From: Thiohalomonas sp041685045
GTDB taxonomy: Bacteria > Pseudomonadota > Gammaproteobacteria > Thiohalomonadales > Thiohalomonadaceae
Length of the DNA: 64,000 nucleotides
Assembly (NCBI GenBank): GCA_041685045.1
Contig: JAWLGP010000023.1
Location: 11,957-75,956 of the forward strand
Reading direction: 5' to 3'
The notes beneath the pieces were generated by a model. It made no database searches, had not been told where the DNA came from, and worked only from the letters and a program-made list of their open reading frames with translations. A program made the translations under genes and the position numbers. Positions 59,362 to 64,000 of this stretch are shown here, one piece after another. Each line of letters begins with the position of its first letter. Position 1 is the first letter of the stretch.

Positions 59362-61722
59362 CTACCTTAAGAGTTTCAGTTTGTCCTTGAGCTGTTCCTC
59401 GAGCTTCTGTTCGAGCTGCTGCTTCTCCTCTTCCAGCTGCTTTTTCGCCTTGCGCTTCTCGCGGTCGAGGGCTTGCTTGGCGCGGGCCTCCAGCACCTTG
59501 TCGAGTTCGACCGAGATCTTGGGGTCGGCAAACGGCCCCTGGATGCGCACCGGGATGGTGAGGTTGCGCAGCTCCTGGATTTCCTGGCCGCCCTGGCCCT
59601 CCAGGGTGCCGACGATCGCGGTACGCACCAGATAGTCGAGGCTCTCCTCCGGAAGGTTCGCGGTGCCTTCGCCCTCGATGCGGAGCAGGGGCGACTTGGC
59701 GCTGAGGTCGCCATTGCGCACCACGCCGTTCTTGGCGGTGAAGGTCCCCTTCAATTCGGCGAAGTCGGTCGCGGCGGGCTCTTCGGCCGGTGCCGGTTGG
59801 CCCTTGATCTTGGCCATGGCCGCGCGGATCAGCGCGGCGACGTTGATGCCGTTGACGGCTCCGTTCGCGAACTGGAAACCGCCCTCACCGCTCAGGGTAC
59901 GCTTGATCCGATCCACCTCCAGGCCGCGGGCCGACAGCTTGGCGGAGAGGTTGGCTGTGCCGGTGACGTAGGGCTCACCCATGAGGTCCGCGAGCAACGG
60001 ACCGGACTGTACACCGCTGAGCCGTTCGTCCATGGCGATGCGCGGGACCTCCTTGCGGACGTCGAAGGTGAGGTTGCCGGCATAGGTGCCGCCGTAGAGT
60101 TGAGCGCCGGCCGGATTGACCCGGAACAGCCCGTTGTTGGCCTTGACGGTGGCATGCACGTCGGTCGACTGGAGGTTGGCCGCCTTCAGCTTGCCGATGC
60201 GGGCGGTCCCCAGAATGTCCAGCGAGCGCAGGGTGTCGAGCGGCAGCTCGGCGGCGCCCTGGGCGGCGGCACCGCCCGGGGTGCCCGGTCCCTTGGCCCT
60301 GGGCTTCGCCTCGCCCTCTTGGGGCGGCGGCAGGTAGCGATCGATGTCGATGGCATCGACCAACAGGTCGAAGCGGATAGTGGGCGCTGCGAACCGGCTG
60401 ACCGCGGCCTCGCCGGTGAGGGTGGTGTCGTCGAGCTGGGCCTTCAGGTTGCGGACCGCCACCGCGTCGGTGCCGGCGCTGAAGTCGGTGGCGAGTGCCG
60501 CCTTGGTGAGGGCGCTCGGATCGGCGGCCTCGGGAACCGGCACGCCAAAGGCCTGCATGATGTCGCGGGGGACGAACGGGGCCAGCTCGGCATGGCCCTC
60601 CACCTTGGGCGCGGCCAGCAGCTCGGTCACCTTGGCCTGGGCGCTGAGCGCGAGATCGGCGATGGTCGCCTTGAGTTCGTCGATGGTCGCGGTGCCGTTG
60701 CCCAATGAAACCGCAAACTGCGTCTGCAGGCCGGCGCCCTTCAAGGCCGCCGGGCGGATGCCGGCGGCGGCCTCGCCCAGAACGGCCAGCAGCTGTTCGG
60801 CGTCAGTCACCTCGAGCGTGATGCGGCCGTTGGCATCCGGCTGCGCCAGGATCGAGCTGGCCTGGACGCTGCCCTCCAGACGGGTGCCGAGGGCGGTCAG
60901 GCGGATTTCGGGGATGGTGGCGGTACCCGCCTTCAGGTCGGCGCTGAGCGAGGTGGCAAGTTCGGCATCGAGCCGCCCTCCGGGCAGCTCCGGGCTCGCC
61001 AGGTCGGTGGTGAGCACGAGGTCGTCCAACACATACTGCTGGGCATCCAGGTTGACCATGACCTTCGCATCCAGGGCGATGCGCCCGCTCAGCTGCGGCT
61101 GGTTGGCCTCGATCCGGGTCTCGAACGACAGCGGAAACGGCTCGCCCAGTTCCAGCGCGCCGCTGGTCAGGGAAAGCTCGTGGGCGGCAGCCTGCAGGCC
61201 GGTGGTGGCGTCGCTCCAGGTCACCTCGGCATCGCGGATGGCCAGTCCGCCGACCGCGAGGGCCACCGGGAGGTCGCGATCTCTCGGCTCGGGTTTCGGC
61301 TCGCGCTTGGGGGCGGCCTCGGGGATCAGGTCGTCCCAGTTGGTAACGCCCTCGGCGTTGCGTGCCAGGTGCAGGCGCAGGCCATCCAGCACCACCGTGT
61401 CCACCTGCACCTCCTGGCGCAGCAGCGGCAGCAGTGCAACCCGCAGCTGGGCCTCCTCGACCCGCGCCATGGCTTCCGGTTCGAAGCCACTGGCATTGCT
61501 CAGCTGGACCTGATTGATTTCGACGCCCAACCACGGAAACAGGGAAAGGTCGATGTCGCCGCCAATGGTCAGGTCCCGACCGGTCTGCTTCTTCACAACG
61601 CCGGTGATGGTGTCGCGGTAGTCGTTCGGGTCGAAAAACAGCGTAACTGCGACCGCGGCCACGACGAGCAGCAACAGGACGGTGGCGATGAGCCAGGCGA
61701 GGATCTTGAACAGGCGGCGCAT
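59362..61722 (-). CDS. AsmA-family envelope protein
   Basis: This 786-residue protein starts with an N-terminal membrane anchor (LAWLIATVLLLLVVAAVAVTLFF, about residues 8-30) followed by the AsmA signature FDPNDYRDTITGVVKKQTGR and IGGDIDLSLFPWLGVEI. A long periplasmic part with AsmA repeats ends in the family's C-terminal block (ATDFAELKGTFTAKNGVVRN, LDYLVRTAIVGTLEGQG). A ~50-residue Lys/Glu-rich coiled-coil tail ends the protein (KQLEEEKQQLEQKLEEQL). AsmA-like proteins help maintain the outer membrane, probably by moving phospholipid between membranes. It is followed, on the same strand, by mutY. Confidence 0.9.
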   Translation of the reverse strand: MRRLFKILAWLIATVLLLLVVAAVAVTLFFDPNDYRDTITGVVKKQTGRDLTIGGDIDLSLFPWLGVEINQVQLSNASGFEPEAMARVEEAQLRVALLPLLRQEVQVDTVVLDGLRLHLARNAEGVTNWDDLIPEAAPKREPKPEPRDRDLPVALAVGGLAIRDAEVTWSDATTGLQAAAHELSLTSGALELGEPFPLSFETRIEANQPQLSGRIALDAKVMVNLDAQQYVLDDLVLTTDLASPELPGGRLDAELATSLSADLKAGTATIPEIRLTALGTRLEGSVQASSILAQPDANGRITLEVTDAEQLLAVLGEAAAGIRPAALKGAGLQTQFAVSLGNGTATIDELKATIADLALSAQAKVTELLAAPKVEGHAELAPFVPRDIMQAFGVPVPEAADPSALTKAALATDFSAGTDAVAVRNLKAQLDDTTLTGEAAVSRFAAPTIRFDLLVDAIDIDRYLPPPQEGEAKPRAKGPGTPGGAAAQGAAELPLDTLRSLDILGTARIGKLKAANLQSTDVHATVKANNGLFRVNPAGAQLYGGTYAGNLTFDVRKEVPRIAMDERLSGVQSGPLLADLMGEPYVTGTANLSAKLSARGLEVDRIKRTLSGEGGFQFANGAVNGINVAALIRAAMAKIKGQPAPAEEPAATDFAELKGTFTAKNGVVRNGDLSAKSPLLRIEGEGTANLPEESLDYLVRTAIVGTLEGQGGQEIQELRNLTIPVRIQGPFADPKISVELDKVLEARAKQALDREKRKAKKQLEEEKQQLEQKLEEQLKDKLKLLR

Positions 61723-61832
61723 GGTTAATCTTCCGTGGGATAACTACAAGTCCGATCCTAGCGCGAACTCACGCCCATTGCCTGTTTCGAGGCCGGGGCG
61801 GCGCGCTTACAGGACGGTGAAGAGGGGAAAAT

Positions 61833-61906
61833 TGGAGCGGGTGATGGGAATCGAACCCACGTCATCAGCTTGGGAAGCTGAGGTTCTACCATTGAACCAC
61901 ACCCGC
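61833..61906 (-). tRNA. tRNA-Gly (anticodon CCC)
   Basis: The minus strand reads GCGGGTGTGGTTCAATGGT..., an anticodon arm TCAGC-TTCCCAA-GCTGA (anticodon CCC) and a GTGGGTTCGATTCCCAT T arm, ending ACCCGC-T-CCA with encoded CCA. It pairs in all arms and resembles the E. coli glyU tRNA-Gly(CCC). Confidence 0.95.
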
Positions 61907-62005
61907 GTATGGCAGTGGATAATAGCACTTCGAATCGGCTGCTTCCAAGACGATTTCAGTCGGGTGTTTGACGGCGGGGAGCGCTCCCCGCTACGCTTTG
62001 CCGCC

Positions 62006-62221
62006 ATGAAGATTATCGTCAACGGTGAAGAACGGCAGGTGGCCGACGGCTACACGGCGGCGCAGCTGGTCGAGGACCTTGGGCTGGCCGGCCGGCGCCT
62101 GGCCATGGAAGTCAATCTGGACATCGTGCCGCGCAGTGCCTATCCGGAGCACGCCTTCAAGGAGGGCGATCGGATTGAGGTGGTGCAGGCCATCGGCGGC
62201 GGCAGCCCGCTGGCGGTATAA
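62006..62221 (+). CDS. thiS: Sulfur carrier protein ThiS
   Basis: The protein has 71 residues from ATG 62006 (MKIIVNGEERQVADGYTAAQ). The beta-grasp pattern is present: VNGEERQVADG, then LAMEVNLDIVPRSAYPEHA and IEVVQAIGGG. ThiS carries sulfur as a C-terminal thiocarboxylate for thiazole synthesis by ThiG. Normally the protein ends at Gly-Gly, but here five or six residues follow the glycines (SPLAV after GGG). The longer frame upstream covers the tRNA and was rejected. thiG follows after 56 bp. Confidence 0.88.
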   Translation: MKIIVNGEERQVADGYTAAQLVEDLGLAGRRLAMEVNLDIVPRSAYPEHAFKEGDRIEVVQAIGGGSPLAV

Positions 62222-62277
62222 TCGTTTCCTTTCGCGGGCCGTCCGGTTCGCCCCAACGCTTTTCACAGGAACTGCCA

Positions 62278-63069
62278 ATGGCTGACACGTTCAACGATCC
62301 GCTGGTGATCGCCGGCGTCGAGTACCGCTCCCGTCTGCTGACCGGGACCGGCAAGTACAAGGACCTGGAAGAGACGCGGCTGGCCACCGAGGCGGCCGGT
62401 GCCGAGATCGTCACCGTTGCCATCCGCCGCACCAACATCGGCCAGAACCCGGACGAGCCCAACCTGCTGGATGTACTGCCGCCTTCCCGGTACACCATCC
62501 TGCCCAATACGGCAGGCTGCTACACCGCGGAAGACGCCGTTCGCACCTGCCGGCTGGCCCGCGAACTGCTCGACGGCCACGACCTGGTCAAGCTGGAGGT
62601 ACTGGGCGATGAGAAGACCCTCTACCCGGACGTCACCGCCACTCTGAGCGCCGCCGAAACCCTGATTAAGGACGGCTTCAAGGTCATGGTCTACACCTCC
62701 GATGACCCGATCATCGCCAAGCGCCTGGAGGAGATGGGCTGCGTGGCGGTGATGCCGCTGGCCGCGCCCATCGGCTCGGGTCTCGGCATTCAAAATCGCT
62801 ACAACATCATCGAAATCGTCGAGAACGCCAACGTACCGATCCTGGTCGACGCCGGCGTCGGCACCGCCTCCGATGCGGCCATCGCCATGGAGATGGGCTG
62901 CGACGGCGTGCTGATGAACACCGCCATCGCCGCGGCCAAGGACCCGGTGCTGATGGCCTCGGCCATGAAGAAGGCGATCGAGGCCGGCCGCGAGGCGTTC
63001 CGCGCCGGACGCATGCCGCGCAAGCGCTACGCCAGCGCCTCCTCGCCCATCGACGGAACGTTCTTCTGA
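62278..63069 (+). CDS. thiG: Thiazole synthase ThiG
   Basis: This 263-residue TIM-barrel enzyme has the Schiff-base lysine in DLVKLEVLGDEKTLYPD (Lys105) and the later phosphate-binding segments PLAAPIGSGLGI and VDAGVGTASDAAIAMEMG. It condenses deoxyxylulose 5-phosphate, dehydroglycine and ThiS thiocarboxylate into the thiazole of thiamine. CAGGAA six bases upstream of the ATG is a good ribosome-binding site. Follows thiS. Intact over the full family length. Confidence 0.97.
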   Translation: MADTFNDPLVIAGVEYRSRLLTGTGKYKDLEETRLATEAAGAEIVTVAIRRTNIGQNPDEPNLLDVLPPSRYTILPNTAGCYTAEDAVRTCRLARELLDGHDLVKLEVLGDEKTLYPDVTATLSAAETLIKDGFKVMVYTSDDPIIAKRLEEMGCVAVMPLAAPIGSGLGIQNRYNIIEIVENANVPILVDAGVGTASDAAIAMEMGCDGVLMNTAIAAAKDPVLMASAMKKAIEAGREAFRAGRMPRKRYASASSPIDGTFF

Positions 63070-63179
63070 GGTAGGTGGTAGGTGGAATGTGGCATACGGG
63101 GGTGGTGCCTGCCCCTGCCGCTTCCACCTGCCGGTAAACCGTACCCCATCTACCACATGCCACCTGCCACATTCCTGCC

Positions 63180-63863
63180 GTGACCGAACATCTGCGTCGT
63201 ATTCGCTCCTTCGTCCGTCGGGAAGGGCGGCTCACCGTCGGCCAGCAGCGGGCGCTGGATGAGTTGTGGCCGCGGTTCGGCATCGAGCCCGAGGCCGGCC
63301 TGCTCGATCTGGACGCGGTGTTCGGCCGCAGCGCGCCGCGCATCCTGGAGATCGGCTTCGGCATGGGCGACAGCCTGGCCGCCATGGCCCAGGCGCACCC
63401 GGAGAACGACTACATCGGTATCGAGGTCCACCGGCCCGGGGTCGGCCATCTGTTGCTGCGGATGGAGGAGTTCGGGCTCTCCAACATCCGGGTGATGTGC
63501 ACCGATGCAGTGGAGGTGCTGGAGCGGCAGATTGCCGACGGTGCCCTGGCCGGTGTGTACCTGTTTTTTCCCGATCCCTGGCACAAAAAGCGCCACCACA
63601 AGCGGCGCATCGTGCAGCCGGAGTTCGTCCAACTGCTGCGGCGCAAGCTGACGATCGGCGGCCGCTTCCACATGGCGACCGATTGGGAGAATTATGCGGA
63701 GCACATGCTGGCGGTGATGTCGGCGGCGGAGGGTTTTCAAAACACGTCGGAGAGCGGCGACTGGGTGCCGCGCCCGGAGTATCGGCCGATCACCAAATTC
63801 GAGCGCCGCGGCGAACGTCTCGGGCACGGGGTGTGGGATCTGATCTTCGAACGGGTCGCGTAG
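63180..63863 (+). CDS. trmB: tRNA (guanine-N7-)-methyltransferase TrmB
   Basis: The 227-residue protein starts at GTG 63180 (MTEHLRRIRSFVRREGRL). The SAM-binding site is ILEIGFGMGDSLAAMA (residues ~60-75), followed by IGIEVHRPGVGHLL, then FPDPWHKKRHHKRRIVQ, the TrmB signature, and ATDWENYAEHML. It methylates N7 of G46 in tRNA. In the ~110 bp between thiG and this gene, GGAATGTGGCA (63084-63094) and TGCCACATTCC (63165-63175) form an inverted repeat that could act as a hairpin just before the start codon. Confidence 0.96.
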   Translation: MTEHLRRIRSFVRREGRLTVGQQRALDELWPRFGIEPEAGLLDLDAVFGRSAPRILEIGFGMGDSLAAMAQAHPENDYIGIEVHRPGVGHLLLRMEEFGLSNIRVMCTDAVEVLERQIADGALAGVYLFFPDPWHKKRHHKRRIVQPEFVQLLRRKLTIGGRFHMATDWENYAEHMLAVMSAAEGFQNTSESGDWVPRPEYRPITKFERRGERLGHGVWDLIFERVA

Positions 63864-63884
63864 GGATTCATCGACCGGTCGAGG

Positions 63885-63990
63885 CTTCGGATGCTCCGCC
63901 GTCGCGCCGGGGACGGCCTCCTACAAGGGGCGGTGCCGGGGCTGAACGAGGGCGGCGCTCCTGTGGGAGGGGCGTCCTCGCCGCGATGGG
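63885..63990. repeat. GC-rich intergenic repeat at the right edge
   Basis: Contains CGTCGCGCCGGGGACGGCC and GTGGGAGGGGCGTCCTCGCC, the same modules as the repeats at 15699-16366 and 55857-55891. It is cut by the window end, so whether more copies follow is unknown. No gene is seen between 63864 and 64000. Confidence 0.7.
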
Positions 63991-64000
63991 CGCTTGGATT

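Noticed and set aside
61682..62005. Coding frame upstream of thiS (to 61682)
   Set aside because: It spans the tRNA-Gly gene on the other strand and has no protein features; ThiS begins at 62006.

Overview
The window looks like a high-GC gammaproteobacterial chromosome, most likely a Chromatiales-type sulfur or autotrophic bacterium. This is inference: it rests on the tRNA-Phe / yggX / mutY / asmA and thiS-thiG-trmB neighbourhoods, a CbbR-like LysR regulator at the left edge, and several families of palindromic intergenic repeats common in such genomes. No rRNA, CRISPR array, transposase or integrase was seen.

Layout, left to right. (1) 1-774: the 3' part of a LysR regulator. (2) 887-14550: a surface-adhesin operon. 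It encodes an outer-membrane TpsB translocator, a 3504-residue filamentous-haemagglutinin-like TpsA with four ~2 kb internal repeats, a periplasmic FecR-domain protein and a SapC-like protein, the last three overlapping. (3) 14582-20508: two sulfotransferase-like proteins, a GT2-like glycosyltransferase and an acetolactate-synthase-like ThDP enzyme, with three ~220 bp palindromic repeats between the convergent genes. (4) 20668-35283, all on the minus strand: a tad/Flp pilus locus. It holds flp, a TadG-like protein, three TadE-like minor pilins, a secreted unknown, a CpaB enlarged by a repeat domain, the secretin, a TadA ATPase carrying an FHA domain, TadB, TadC, a DUF192 protein, a TPR lipoprotein and a class III nucleotide cyclase with an apparent nucleotide-sensor domain. 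Neither TadZ/CpaE nor the prepilin peptidase is present. (5) 35390-41123: an RsbU/RsbW/RsbV-type partner-switching module divergent from a DASS transporter with a cyclic-nucleotide-binding-like domain and an orphan ABC-type substrate-binding protein.

(6) 41124-56443: a defence island next to tRNA-Phe, parts of it visibly more A/T-rich than the flanks. It contains a NYN-domain protein, a three-gene operon (McrB-like AAA+ GTPase, DUF2357/PD-(D/E)XK nuclease, DUF429 protein), broken gene remnants, and a type I restriction-modification operon (hsdM-hsdS-fic-hsdR) whose hsdS/fic junction has been duplicated around a palindromic repeat. (7) 56444-63863: housekeeping genes: tRNA-Phe, yggX, a lipoprotein, mutY, an AsmA protein, tRNA-Gly, thiS, thiG and trmB.

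How the parts may work together (inference). The adhesin, the pilus and the sulfotransferase/glycosyltransferase genes all bear on the cell surface. Nucleotide signalling (cyclase, cNMP-binding-like transporter), an FHA domain on the pilus motor and a phosphatase-driven partner switch next to flp suggest that attachment is controlled post-translationally. The most promising candidate for an undescribed system is the McrB-like/DUF2357/DUF429 operon. The FHA-TadA fusion and the CpaB repeat insertion come next.
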